This document shows, one piece after another, positions 44,793 through 53,939 of a stretch of 64,000 bases of DNA. Made by a program: the position numbers and the translations under genes. The DNA is taken from the NCBI GenBank assembly GCA_023390335.1, contig JAEWCZ010000013.1:167896-231895 (forward strand). Direction: 5' to 3'. The stretch is from Bacillota bacterium. GTDB lineage: Bacteria; Bacillota; Clostridia; Acetivibrionales; DSM-1351. How positions within the stretch are numbered: the stretch's first letter is position 1; each line of letters starts with the position of its first letter. The notes below the pieces were generated by a model that worked only from the letters and a program-made list of their open reading frames with translations, was not told the DNA's origin and made no database searches.

Positions 44793-47129
44793 ATGAAAAA
44801 AGGAAGGATTTTAAAGGTAACAAGAGCTTCTTTAATGAGCATTGTTATCCTTGCTATGCTTATAACTTCATTCACTGTGATGAATGTAGATGCGGCAGGT
44901 ACAGACTATAACTATGCAAAATTATTGCAGTATTCACAATATTTTTATGATGCAAATATGTGTGGAACCGAGGTTAGCGAAAAAAACCAATACACTTGGA
45001 GAAATGACTGTCATACTTATGATGCAAAACTACCGCTAGATTCAAAAAATACAAATATGACAGATAGCTTTATTAGTCAAAACAAGAGTGTGTTAGACCC
45101 TGACGGAGACGGAATGGTGGATGTTGCCGGCGGTTTTCATGATGCAGGTGACCACGTAAAATTCGGTATGCCTGAAGCATACTCAGGTTCAACCCTGGGA
45201 TGGGGATTTTATGAATTCAAGGACCAGTATGTTACAACAGGTCAGGATACCCATATTAAAAATATCTTAAGATATTTCAACGATTACTTTATGAAGAGTA
45301 CTTTCCTTGATTCAACCGGTAAGGCTATAGCATTCTGCTATCAGGTTGGAGACGGAGATGTGGACCATGCGTACTGGCAAGCACCTGAGGTTGATGAAAT
45401 GTTCAGAAGAGGCTGGTTTGCAACTGATGCGATGCCTTCAACTGATTGTGTGTCAGCTGCTGCTGCTTCACTTGCAGTAAATTACATGAATTTTAAGAAT
45501 GAAGATCCAACATATGCAGAAAAATCCTTGAAATATGCAAAAGCCTTATTCCAATTTGCTGAAAGATGTCCTAGCAAATCAGTAAACATAGACGGACCTA
45601 AAGGTTATTACGGATCCTCTAAATGGCAGGATGATTACTGCTGGGCTGCATCATGGCTGTATTTGGCAACAAAGGATGATCATTACCTTGACGAAACACT
45701 AAAGAACTTTGATTACTATGCACCTTCATGCTGGACACATTGCTGGAACGATGTTTGGGCAGGTACAGCATGTATTATTGCTGAAATAGATGACTTAATT
45801 GATAAAAACGGACAAGTATTGGAAGACAGATATAAAACCGCTACGAATAAGAGTCCTTATGAAGAAATTAGTTTTTGGAGTCAGATTGCAAAGTTGGTAG
45901 ATGGTTGGATGTCAGGTAAAAATGTTACAATATCACCTGGCGGATACGCTTTCTTAAATCAATGGGGTTCTGCAAGATATAATACAGCTAGCCAGCTGTT
46001 GGCACTTGTTTATGATAAGAATCATGGCGATGCTCCATCAAAATACAGCCAATGGGCTAAATCACAGATGGATTACCTGCTAGGTAACAATCCGTTAAAT
46101 CGCTGTTATGTGGTAGGATATAGTGATAATTCAGTAAAATATCCACACCATAGGGCTGCATCAGGATATGCTACTGCAGAAGGAACCGGCCCTCAGAAAT
46201 ATGTTCTTTACGGTGCATTGGTTGGAGGACCTGATGCCAGTGACAAACATATAGATATTACGTCAGACTACGTATACAATGAAGTAACAATAGACTATAA
46301 TGCTGCCTTTGTTGGAGCTAGTGCAGGTATTTACAGATACTTCGGAAACTCAACAATGCAGGTTACACCTAATTTCCCACCACCACCAGTCGAGGACGAT
46401 CCTGAAGATCCTTCCGGTTCCGGATACTGGGTGGAAGGTTTCTGTGTGGATGTAGCTCAATCTGACGGACCAAAAGCAACTGAAGTAACCTTATATGTAA
46501 AATCCAATGTTTCAAAAACTTCCAAAAATATTTCTGTAAGATACTACTTTGATTCTACAGGAATGACATCACTTGACCCTAACAACATAGAAATGAGACA
46601 GTTGTATGACCAGACAGCTGCAGAAACAGATTATGCAGCTGAAATTTCAGGGCCACACCTCTATAAAGATAAAATTTATTATATAGAAGTAAAATGGCCT
46701 AATTATGTAATTGCAAATTCCAACAAAAAATATCAGTTTGCTATAGGTACATATGCTTGGCAAAATTACTGGAATCCTACTGATGATTGGAGCCATCAGG
46801 GCTTAAAAGTTGTTGAGGACAGCTGGAAAGGAACACCTGAAAAAGCAGACAATATCTGTGTTTATGACAATGGAGTTCTGGTTGGCGGTACTGAGCCAGA
46901 TGGAACTACACCTGGAGGAAATACTCCTGATCCAACAATTAAACTGGGTGACCTGAATAACGATACAGCAATTGATGCTTTGGATTTAACATTGTTAAAA
47001 ATGCATTTGCTGGGAATAAAAACACTTACAGGAGATGCACTAAAAGCGGCAGATATAGATGCTAGCAGTACCGTTGATGCAATCGATTATGTACAGTTGA
47101 AAAAGATAATATTGACACAGGCAGTATAA
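44793..47129 (+). CDS. GH9 endoglucanase, GH9-CBM3c-dockerin
   Basis: Cellulosomal GH9 of 778 residues: signal peptide (1-33, ending NVDAA), GH9 (about 37-530), CBM3c (about 545-700; ends ICVYDNGVLVGGTEPDG) and dockerin (about 715-778). Catalytic motifs GGFHDAGDHVKF and YNEVTIDYNAAF are intact. A small insertion of DPDGDGMVD before the GGFHDAGD motif is shared with Cel9J, so these two are closer to each other than to Cel9G. The start ATG 44793 follows AAAGGGAAGG. It is probably co-transcribed with the GH26 gene. Confidence 0.93.
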   Translation: MKKGRILKVTRASLMSIVILAMLITSFTVMNVDAAGTDYNYAKLLQYSQYFYDANMCGTEVSEKNQYTWRNDCHTYDAKLPLDSKNTNMTDSFISQNKSVLDPDGDGMVDVAGGFHDAGDHVKFGMPEAYSGSTLGWGFYEFKDQYVTTGQDTHIKNILRYFNDYFMKSTFLDSTGKAIAFCYQVGDGDVDHAYWQAPEVDEMFRRGWFATDAMPSTDCVSAAAASLAVNYMNFKNEDPTYAEKSLKYAKALFQFAERCPSKSVNIDGPKGYYGSSKWQDDYCWAASWLYLATKDDHYLDETLKNFDYYAPSCWTHCWNDVWAGTACIIAEIDDLIDKNGQVLEDRYKTATNKSPYEEISFWSQIAKLVDGWMSGKNVTISPGGYAFLNQWGSARYNTASQLLALVYDKNHGDAPSKYSQWAKSQMDYLLGNNPLNRCYVVGYSDNSVKYPHHRAASGYATAEGTGPQKYVLYGALVGGPDASDKHIDITSDYVYNEVTIDYNAAFVGASAGIYRYFGNSTMQVTPNFPPPPVEDDPEDPSGSGYWVEGFCVDVAQSDGPKATEVTLYVKSNVSKTSKNISVRYYFDSTGMTSLDPNNIEMRQLYDQTAAETDYAAEISGPHLYKDKIYYIEVKWPNYVIANSNKKYQFAIGTYAWQNYWNPTDDWSHQGLKVVEDSWKGTPEKADNICVYDNGVLVGGTEPDGTTPGGNTPDPTIKLGDLNNDTAIDALDLTLLKMHLLGIKTLTGDALKAADIDASSTVDAIDYVQLKKIILTQAV

Positions 47130-47243
47130 CAAAAAAGGCATAAGGGAGTTTGCATAACTACTAGAAAGTAGCTAGGGAAGCTTCCTTTGCTTTTAATTCT
47201 AAGAGGTAACAAGAGTAAGAAATAAATTTAGGAGGTAAGTTAG

Positions 47244-49181
47244 ATGAATATATTAAGTCCTGAGAGAAGGCGTAAAACAAAAGCAGGAATTGCATGCTTT
47301 GTATTAAGCGGAATTCTTGCAACATCCGGGTGTATCATTCCCGGAAATTTCAATCAAAATGTATTCGCTGCAAGTACATCTCCCGGAGATTATCAGCAGG
47401 ATTCCCGCATACGACTCAACTCTATCGGTTATATTCCCTTAGCTGAGAAAAAAGCAACAATTGCAGCTTCATGTAGTGATTTTATTGTGGTAAATACAAG
47501 CGGAACATCTGTTTTGACAGGTAAAACTACTTCAGTTTTTGATACTGATACCAATGAGCAGGTTAGTATTGCTGATTTTTCATCGTTAAAGATGGAAGGA
47601 AGCTACACCTTGCTGGTGCCGGGAGTAGGAAAGAGTGTAACCTTCAAAATCGATCCCAATATTTACTCAAATCCCTTTAAAACAGCAATGCTTGGAATGT
47701 ATCTTTGGCGTTGCGGAACATCAGTATCCGCAACATATAACGGCAAGGTATTCTCTCATGAGGCTTGTCATACCAAGGACGCGTATACTGATTATATTAA
47801 CGGACAGCATAACATAAAAGATGGCGGAAAAGGTTGGCATGATGCCGGGGATTACAATAAATATGTTGTTAATGCCGGTATTACAGTAGGTTCAATGTTG
47901 TTCGCATGGGAGCAGTTTAAAGATCAGATAAAAGGCATATCTTTAACAATGCCTGAGAGTAATAACTCAATGCCGGATTATTTAGATGAACTTAAATATG
48001 AAATAGATTGGCTTTTAACCATGCAATATCCCGATGGAAGCGGAAAGGTAAGCCATAAGCTTTCTACAAAAGACTTTGGTGGATTTGAGCTACCGGAAAG
48101 GGAAACTGCCGACAGATTTTTCACTCCATGGGGAAGTGCTGCAACAGCAGACTTTGTAGCTATGCTTGCAATGGCTTCAAGGGCGTTTCGTCCTTATGAT
48201 GCAGCATATGCCGATAAATGCATTGCTGCCGCAAAAGTTAGCTATGCTTGTTTAAAAGCAAATCCCGGAAATACAAAGCCTAATCTTAATGGTTTTAGTA
48301 CAGGTGATTATGATACTACAGATACCGATGACAGGCTCTGGGCAGCTGCGGAGATGTGGGAAACCCTTGGTGACAGCAGTTATCTAGCAGATTTTGAAGC
48401 TAGTGCAAATACCTTTACTAAGAAAATTGACGTTGACTTTGATTGGGGAAACGTAAATAATCTTGGAATGTTTACATACCTATTATCTGAAAAGAGTGGA
48501 AAAAACTCTTCACTGTATAATTCAATTAAGAGTGCATTGATTTCAGTTGCAGACAGTATCGTTTCTACTGCTGACGGACACGGCTATGGAAGGCCACTGG
48601 GAGCCACCTATTATTGGGGTTGCAACGGTACTGTGGCACGTCAGACTATGATTCTTAATATTGCTAATAAATTATCACCAAAGTCTGAGTACGTTAACAC
48701 ATCACTGGATGCTTTGAACTTCCTGTTCGGAAGAAACTATTATGATCGTTCCTTTGTTACAGGTCTCGGACTTAACCCTCCAATGTATCCCCACGACAGA
48801 CGTTCAGGCGGTGATTCCATAACAGATCCCTGGCCCGGATATTTGGTTGGTGGAGGTTGGCCTGGTGCCAAGGATTGGAAGGATGATCAGGGTAGTTATC
48901 AGACCAATGAGATTGCAATCAATTGGAATGGTGCATTGATCTATGCTCTGGCCGCATCTCTCGACATGCCTGACACTCCTGATGCACTATTCGGAGATAT
49001 AAATATGGATGCAAAAGTAGATGCTATCGATTATGCATTTTTGAAAAAGCACTTATTGGGGATGGGCGATTTAACCGGGGATGCCTTGAGAAGTGCAGAT
49101 GTAAACCATGATAATGCAGTTGATGCCTTGGATTTATCTATTTTAAAACAGTATTTGCTTGGCAAGATAACAAGCTTATAA
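47244..49181 (+). CDS. GH9 cellulase, Ig-GH9-dockerin
   Basis: Secreted GH9 of 645 residues: long N-terminal signal (1-43, ending VFAA), Ig-like CelD_N domain (about 52-135; IRLNSIGYIPLAEKKATIA), GH9 barrel (about 140-575) and dockerin (about 582-645). Catalytic motifs are KGWHDAGDYNKY and NEIAINWNGALI, as in the Ig-linked GH9 subgroup. The signal contains ATSGC, which resembles a lipobox but lacks the Leu at -3, so ordinary cleavage after FAA is preferred. It carries no CBM. Dockerin repeats read GDINMDAKVDAID and ADVNHDNAVDALD. The next gene is a close tandem copy. Confidence 0.93.
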   Translation: MNILSPERRRKTKAGIACFVLSGILATSGCIIPGNFNQNVFAASTSPGDYQQDSRIRLNSIGYIPLAEKKATIAASCSDFIVVNTSGTSVLTGKTTSVFDTDTNEQVSIADFSSLKMEGSYTLLVPGVGKSVTFKIDPNIYSNPFKTAMLGMYLWRCGTSVSATYNGKVFSHEACHTKDAYTDYINGQHNIKDGGKGWHDAGDYNKYVVNAGITVGSMLFAWEQFKDQIKGISLTMPESNNSMPDYLDELKYEIDWLLTMQYPDGSGKVSHKLSTKDFGGFELPERETADRFFTPWGSAATADFVAMLAMASRAFRPYDAAYADKCIAAAKVSYACLKANPGNTKPNLNGFSTGDYDTTDTDDRLWAAAEMWETLGDSSYLADFEASANTFTKKIDVDFDWGNVNNLGMFTYLLSEKSGKNSSLYNSIKSALISVADSIVSTADGHGYGRPLGATYYWGCNGTVARQTMILNIANKLSPKSEYVNTSLDALNFLFGRNYYDRSFVTGLGLNPPMYPHDRRSGGDSITDPWPGYLVGGGWPGAKDWKDDQGSYQTNEIAINWNGALIYALAASLDMPDTPDALFGDINMDAKVDAIDYAFLKKHLLGMGDLTGDALRSADVNHDNAVDALDLSILKQYLLGKITSL

Positions 49182-49220
49182 TTCGATGAGTTTTGAAAAT
49201 GTAATCGGAGGTGGACCGTT

Positions 49221-50819
49221 ATGATTCGTCTTAACTCAATAGGGTTTATACCTACTCAGGAGAAGAAAGCCACAATAGCGGCGGGCTGTAGCCGTTTTCA
49301 TATTGTATCGGAAACGGGGCAGGTGGTTTATACGGGAATTCCAAAGTCTGGTTATAATGCAGACACTGATGAACAGGTAAAAATTGCTGATTTTTCTGCT
49401 GTGACCACTGAAGGAAGCTATGTTCTGGTAGCTGAGGAGGTTGGTAAAAGCACAACCTTCAAGATTGATAAGAATATCTATGTAGAGCCTTTTAAAACAG
49501 CAATGCTGGGTATGTACTTGTGGCGCTGCGGAACGGCAGTTTCTGCAACCTACAATGGCAATGTATTTTCCCATAAAGCATGTCATACAAAAGACGCGTA
49601 TACTGATTATGTTGACAATTTACATACCATCAAGGATGGCACAAAGGGTTGGCATGATGCCGGAGATTATAATAAATACGTTGTAAATGCCGGAATAAGT
49701 GTAGGTTCTATGCTATTTGCATGGGAGCAATTCAAAGATCAGATTAAAGATATTCCCTTAATCATGCCTGAAAATAACAGCGGAATTCCGGACTACCTTG
49801 ATGAAATAAAGTATGAAACCGACTGGCTTTTGACAATGCAGTATCCCGATGGTAGTGGAAGAGTTAGCCATAAGCTATCTACGCTGGATTTTGGTCCTTT
49901 TCAACCTCCAGAAAATGAGACAACAGAACGGTATTTTACTCCTTGGAGCAGTGCGGCAACAGCAGATTTTGTTGCAGTAATGGCCATGGCATCAAGAGTA
50001 TTCAGACCCTATGATTCTATTTATGCTGACAGGTGCATAGAGGCTGCAAAGATAAGCTATGACTTTTTGAAAGAAAACCCTGAAAATGTTAGACCTGATC
50101 AGAGTGCTTTTTCAACAGGAGCATATGATTTGCCTGATTTCGACGACACTGATGACAGACTATGGGCAGCTGCAGAAATGTGGGAGACTCTTGGAGACAG
50201 CAGTTTTCTTTCAGACTTTGAATCAAGAGTTACAAGCTTTAGTAGTATAATTGAAATTGATATGTTTGAATGGATGCAGGTAAACAACCTTGGAGTGTTC
50301 ACCTATTTGCTTTCAAACAGATGCGGTAGAAATCCAGTGGTATATAACATAGTTAAAAATGCTCTTATTTCTGCAGCTGATACTTTGGTATCCAACAGAG
50401 ACAATCACGGCTACGGACGTCCCATGGGAACTCTGTATTATTGGGGTTGTAACGGCACGGTTGCACGGCAGACCATGATTCTCACTAATGCAAACAAGCT
50501 GCTACCCAAAAAAGCATACATAAATACTACATTAGATGCACTTGGCTTTCTGTTTGGAAGAAACTATTTCAATCGCTCATTTGTAACTGGTATAGGAATT
50601 AATCCACCAATGCATCCTCATGACTCGCGTTCTGCAAGTGATTTGATAACTGATCCATGGCCGGGATATCTTGTTGGCGGAGGGTGGCCCGGCGCAAAAG
50701 ACTGGGTAGACCAAGAAGAAAGTTATATGACAAACGAAGTTGCTATTAATTGGAATAGTGCATTGATTTACGCTTTGGCGGCTTCGATAAGCATTAGTCA
50801 TCAATGTGGATGCCGTTAA
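49221..50819 (+). CDS. GH9 enzyme without signal peptide or dockerin (tandem copy)
   Basis: Protein of 532 residues that aligns with residues 52-580 of the preceding gene product from its first residues (MIRLNSIGFIPTQEKKATIA): Ig-like domain (1-85) and GH9 barrel (about 90-525). Catalytic motifs KGWHDAGDYNKY and NEVAINWNSALI are complete, so activity is expected. There is no signal peptide: ATG 49221 has its own CGGAGGTGG site and the frame upstream is stopped by TGA. There is no dockerin: the protein ends ASISISHQCGCR. It should be cytoplasmic and may act on imported cellodextrins or xyloglucan oligosaccharides (inference). Just past the junction, another frame reads INVDAVN-stop-FINRK, faintly like a dockerin remnant. 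Confidence 0.9.
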   Translation: MIRLNSIGFIPTQEKKATIAAGCSRFHIVSETGQVVYTGIPKSGYNADTDEQVKIADFSAVTTEGSYVLVAEEVGKSTTFKIDKNIYVEPFKTAMLGMYLWRCGTAVSATYNGNVFSHKACHTKDAYTDYVDNLHTIKDGTKGWHDAGDYNKYVVNAGISVGSMLFAWEQFKDQIKDIPLIMPENNSGIPDYLDEIKYETDWLLTMQYPDGSGRVSHKLSTLDFGPFQPPENETTERYFTPWSSAATADFVAVMAMASRVFRPYDSIYADRCIEAAKISYDFLKENPENVRPDQSAFSTGAYDLPDFDDTDDRLWAAAEMWETLGDSSFLSDFESRVTSFSSIIEIDMFEWMQVNNLGVFTYLLSNRCGRNPVVYNIVKNALISAADTLVSNRDNHGYGRPMGTLYYWGCNGTVARQTMILTNANKLLPKKAYINTTLDALGFLFGRNYFNRSFVTGIGINPPMHPHDSRSASDLITDPWPGYLVGGGWPGAKDWVDQEESYMTNEVAINWNSALIYALAASISISHQCGCR

Positions 50820-50834
50820 TTAATTTATTAATAG

Positions 50835-50884
50835 AAAACTCCTTTTTACGGTTGATGATTCAGCTGCAAAAAGGAGTTTTTGTT
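50835..50884. terminator. Bidirectional terminator of the second cellulosomal cluster
   Basis: AAAACTCCTTTTT (50835-50847) pairs exactly with AAAAAGGAGTTTT (50868-50880), with a T-rich tail, between convergent genes. Confidence 0.85.
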
Positions 50885-50888
50885 TGGA

Positions 50889-51095
50889 TTATTGCTGTTG
50901 GTTTAATTCATTACCCTGGCTTATATAATTCAATCTGTTACTTAAATATTGTAAATGCTTTTCAAGGTCGCTGCTCATTTCATCATACATCTGTTTTGCA
51001 GATTGATCCTCTGTAGACTGAGCCATTACTTTATAAGTTCCCTTTGCTGCTTCGCAAGCAGCAACGGCTTTTTGTAAATCGCTTTGTACAGTCAT
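50889..51095 (-). CDS. DUF1657 family small protein
   Basis: Protein of 68 residues (TVQSDLQKAVAACEAAKGTY ... MYDEMSSDLEKHLQYLSNRL). Length, the opening MTVQSDLQK and the helical Glu/Lys-rich pattern match DUF1657, a family found mainly in spore-formers, often beside spoVA-type genes. I use ATG 51095 because GGCGAGGTGA precedes it on this strand; the frame continues to 51134 without support. Its function is unknown. Confidence 0.75.
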   Translation of the reverse strand: MTVQSDLQKAVAACEAAKGTYKVMAQSTEDQSAKQMYDEMSSDLEKHLQYLSNRLNYISQGNELNQQQ

Positions 51096-51241
51096 TATTA
51101 TCACCTCGCCTTCAACAAATAATATTTTAACCATGAATCAACTAAGAATTCAGAAATTAAGTAAACAAATAATGGATATGTGGAATTAAAAATAATTTCT
51201 TAGGAAATATATAAATGTAAGGAATAGCGAAAGGAGTTACT

Positions 51242-52483
51242 ATGACCAATAAAAATTCCAGACGCCAAATAGCTTATATAAGTATACTTGGTACGACACA
51301 ACTCCATTTAAGAAATCCATATATTATAGCCTGGTGGTCAGCAGCATTCCCGGGTATGGGTCATTTACTGCTATCAAAATATATTCGAGGGTTCCTTTTA
51401 TTTATATTTGAGATCACAGTAAACCTTAAAGCTCATATTAATACAGCTATATTTTACTCGTTTACAGGAAAGTTTGATTCAGCAAAGAGTGTTTTGGATA
51501 AAAGATGGTTAATTCTCTATTGCTCTTTATATATATTTGCAGTGTGGGACAGTTATCGGACAACGGTTGATATCAATAACAATTTTATACTTGCAGCAAG
51601 AGAAGATTCTCAAATTAGTAATTTTAAACTCAGCAGTTTGGAATTTAATTATCTTGATAAAAGGTCACCGTTGGTTTCCGCGATTTGGTCTCTGTTAATG
51701 CCCGGAACGGGTCAGCTTTATATTCACCGTATTGTCATGGCAGCCTTTTTAATTATTTGGTGGATAGCTATCATATATTTATCGAATATACTACCGGCTA
51801 TACATTACACTTTTGTGGGTAATTTTGAAATGGTAAAGTCAGATATTAACCCTCATTGGGCTTTAAATATTTCATCAGTATACCTTTTTGCAATGTATGA
51901 CGCGTATATAAACACTGTAGAAAATAATAAGTTATTTGATTGGGAGCAAGTAAAGTTTATACAAAGAGAATATCAAAGCAGCAAATTCAATATACCAAGC
52001 AAAAAAAAGTGTTTCAGGAGTGATATGATGCACATTATAGCTACATTTGAACATTCCATATATCTGGAAAAAGCAATTACGGAAATAGAAATGCATGGAG
52101 TTGCAAGAGAGGATATACTTGCAGTACCAATGGATAAAAGGGACGAAAAGAGAAAGGTATTTGATTCAATACATCAGTCAGATGGACTTAGTTTGATTGA
52201 TTTAGCTGCTATATTGGGAACCATATTTATGCTCATGGGTACAATTTATGGATTTTTACTAAAATGGGGCCCGATAATCTGGGGGTTGATAGGGCTTGTA
52301 GCAGGTTTTATAATAGGCTTTGTAATTAAGCTGATTATTACAATAAAATATAAAGATAGACCTGAAAGTAAAAAATCCTCGGAGGTTGTTCTAATCATCA
52401 AGTGCCAGGAAGACAAGACCGAAATTGTAAAAAACATATTTTGGAGTAACCATGCTCTTGGTATTAGTAATCTTAAAATTTAA
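51242..52483 (+). CDS. Multi-pass membrane protein with an internal duplication
   Basis: Unrecognised protein of 413 residues. Residues about 22-115 and 138-230 are two copies of one unit: compare SAAFPGMGHLLLSKYIRGFL with SLLMPGTGQLYIHRIVMAAF, FYSFTGKFDSAKSVLDKRW with HYTFVGNFEMVKSDINPHW, and LYIFAVWDSYRTTVDINNNF with VYLFAMYDAYINTVENNKLF. Each copy has two or three membrane helices. A soluble segment (about 262-310; HIIATFEHSIYLEKAITEIE), two helices rich in Gly (about 318-365) and a beta-alpha tail (EVVLIIKCQEDKTEIVKNIF) follow. The soluble pieces look like the two halves of a ferredoxin-like fold split by membrane helices. AAAGGAG precedes ATG 51242. It is divergent from the DUF1657 gene, which hints at a sporulation role. 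Confidence 0.75.
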   Translation: MTNKNSRRQIAYISILGTTQLHLRNPYIIAWWSAAFPGMGHLLLSKYIRGFLLFIFEITVNLKAHINTAIFYSFTGKFDSAKSVLDKRWLILYCSLYIFAVWDSYRTTVDINNNFILAAREDSQISNFKLSSLEFNYLDKRSPLVSAIWSLLMPGTGQLYIHRIVMAAFLIIWWIAIIYLSNILPAIHYTFVGNFEMVKSDINPHWALNISSVYLFAMYDAYINTVENNKLFDWEQVKFIQREYQSSKFNIPSKKKCFRSDMMHIIATFEHSIYLEKAITEIEMHGVAREDILAVPMDKRDEKRKVFDSIHQSDGLSLIDLAAILGTIFMLMGTIYGFLLKWGPIIWGLIGLVAGFIIGFVIKLIITIKYKDRPESKKSSEVVLIIKCQEDKTEIVKNIFWSNHALGISNLKI

Positions 52484-52587
52484 TAATATTAAGGTAAAAA
52501 TGATAAGAATTTATAATTAGTTTAAAAATTATAAAGTATAATTATGATATAATAAAATAAAATGAAAAATAATGAAAGGATAATTAT

Positions 52588-52944
52588 TTGGTGAAAAGGG
52601 TAACCGGGAGAACTGCTTTAATTATACTAGTTATAAGTTTTATATTACAAATAGTACCTAACGTTATTTACATAAATAAGAAATTTCTATTTCATTCTAA
52701 TTATCAGTTATTACCCAAAAACCTTTATATATCTAATCATTTAATTGTTAATAGAAATACAAACTATTCAAATCCTCAAAATTCACTTAGGGTTAGTACT
52801 TTGAATAATGATAATATTACGTTTAATGTTTATTCGCTTAAAACATCCTTACAAAATGAAAATCCATTTGACCATAGAAAAAGCATAAGGCAGACAATTC
52901 CTAATTTTTTTCACGGGAGTAACAATAAGTCGCCATCCATTTAG
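52588..52944 (+). CDS. Small secreted or membrane-anchored hypothetical protein
   Basis: Open frame of 118 codons beginning TTG 52588 (GTG at 52591 is equally placed) after GAAAGGA (52575-52581). Residues 8-28 form a hydrophobic segment (TALIILVISFILQIVPNVIY); the rest is polar and Asn/Ser-rich with no domain I recognise. The next gene starts 38 bases later. Codon use is AT-rich, like its flanks. It may be real but evidence is limited to the ribosome site and the membrane segment. Confidence 0.5.
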   Translation: MVKRVTGRTALIILVISFILQIVPNVIYINKKFLFHSNYQLLPKNLYISNHLIVNRNTNYSNPQNSLRVSTLNNDNITFNVYSLKTSLQNENPFDHRKSIRQTIPNFFHGSNNKSPSI

Positions 52945-52982
52945 TGTTGACAGAATATAAAAATCAACTATAGGGGTGAGCC

Positions 52983-53840
52983 ATGACAAGAAAAAATCAT
53001 ATTAAAAGAGAAATAGTAAGATACATATTTTTATTTATCGGATCAGTTTTAGCAGCTACAGGATTGGAAATATTCCTAATACCCAATAACATCATTGACG
53101 GTGGGATTGTAGGTATATCAATAATTACAAGTTATTTAACCAAACTGCCGGTAAGTATATTCATAATTGTATTTAATATACCATTTCTGTTTCTTGGATA
53201 TAAACAGATAGGAAAAACTTTTGTTTTTTCATCATTATTCTCAGTTATATCATTTTCCTTCTGGGTGTCAGTATTCCATCCCATACCTGTGCTAACAAAT
53301 GATATTTTACTTGCATCCGTTTTTGGAGGTATTGTACTCGGAATAGGTGTAGGTATAATTATACGCTATGGCGGGTCTCTTGACGGTACTGAAATGGTGG
53401 CAATAATTATTAATAAACGTACAGCCTTCTCAGTAGGAGAAATGGTTATGTTCTTTAATATTTTTATTTTAAGCAGTGCGGGTCTGGTGTTTGGATGGGA
53501 TCATGCAATGTATTCGCTTATTGCCTACTTCATTGCGTTTAAAGTTATAGATATTACAATAGAAGGACTGGATGAAACAAAGGCTGCTTTTATAATTTCG
53601 GAAAGTGGCGAGGAAATTGCCAAGGCTATTACAGCCCGGCTTGGAAGAGGAGTCACGTTTCTTGATGGTAAAGGCGGTTTTTCAAAAAATAAAAAAACAA
53701 TACTGTATTCTGTTGTCACAAGACTTGAGGTTTCAAAGCTTAAATCAATAATATATGATAAGGATGAAAATGCGTTTGTTACTATAAATGATGTATCAGA
53801 AGTTATGGGAGGAAAGCACAAAAAACGGGCAATCCATTAG
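52983..53840 (+). CDS. YitT family membrane protein
   Basis: Protein of 285 residues with five or six helices in the YitT_membrane region (about 12-205; IFLIPNNIIDGGIVGISIIT, IRYGGSLDGTEMVAI) and a C-terminal DUF2179 soluble domain (about 215-270; ITARLGRGVTFLDGKGGFS, TRLEVSKLKSIIYDKDENAF). The family is widespread in Firmicutes and suspected to transport small molecules; no substrate is established. The start ATG 52983 follows AGGGGTGAG. Confidence 0.88.
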   Translation: MTRKNHIKREIVRYIFLFIGSVLAATGLEIFLIPNNIIDGGIVGISIITSYLTKLPVSIFIIVFNIPFLFLGYKQIGKTFVFSSLFSVISFSFWVSVFHPIPVLTNDILLASVFGGIVLGIGVGIIIRYGGSLDGTEMVAIIINKRTAFSVGEMVMFFNIFILSSAGLVFGWDHAMYSLIAYFIAFKVIDITIEGLDETKAAFIISESGEEIAKAITARLGRGVTFLDGKGGFSKNKKTILYSVVTRLEVSKLKSIIYDKDENAFVTINDVSEVMGGKHKKRAIH

Positions 53841-53939
53841 AATAACAGGTATCGACTAAAAAGTAATTAAATGGTAAAATAACCATATAAAACTTGTCTT
53901 ATTAAGAAAACTAATAACGAATAAAGGGGTTGTTTTACC

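Noticed and set aside
47277..47345. Lipoprotein signal (ATSGC) in the Ig-GH9-dockerin enzyme
   Set aside because: The -3 position is Thr rather than Leu, Val or Ile, and a good signal peptidase I site (VFAA) follows further on; cellulosomal enzymes are not normally lipidated.
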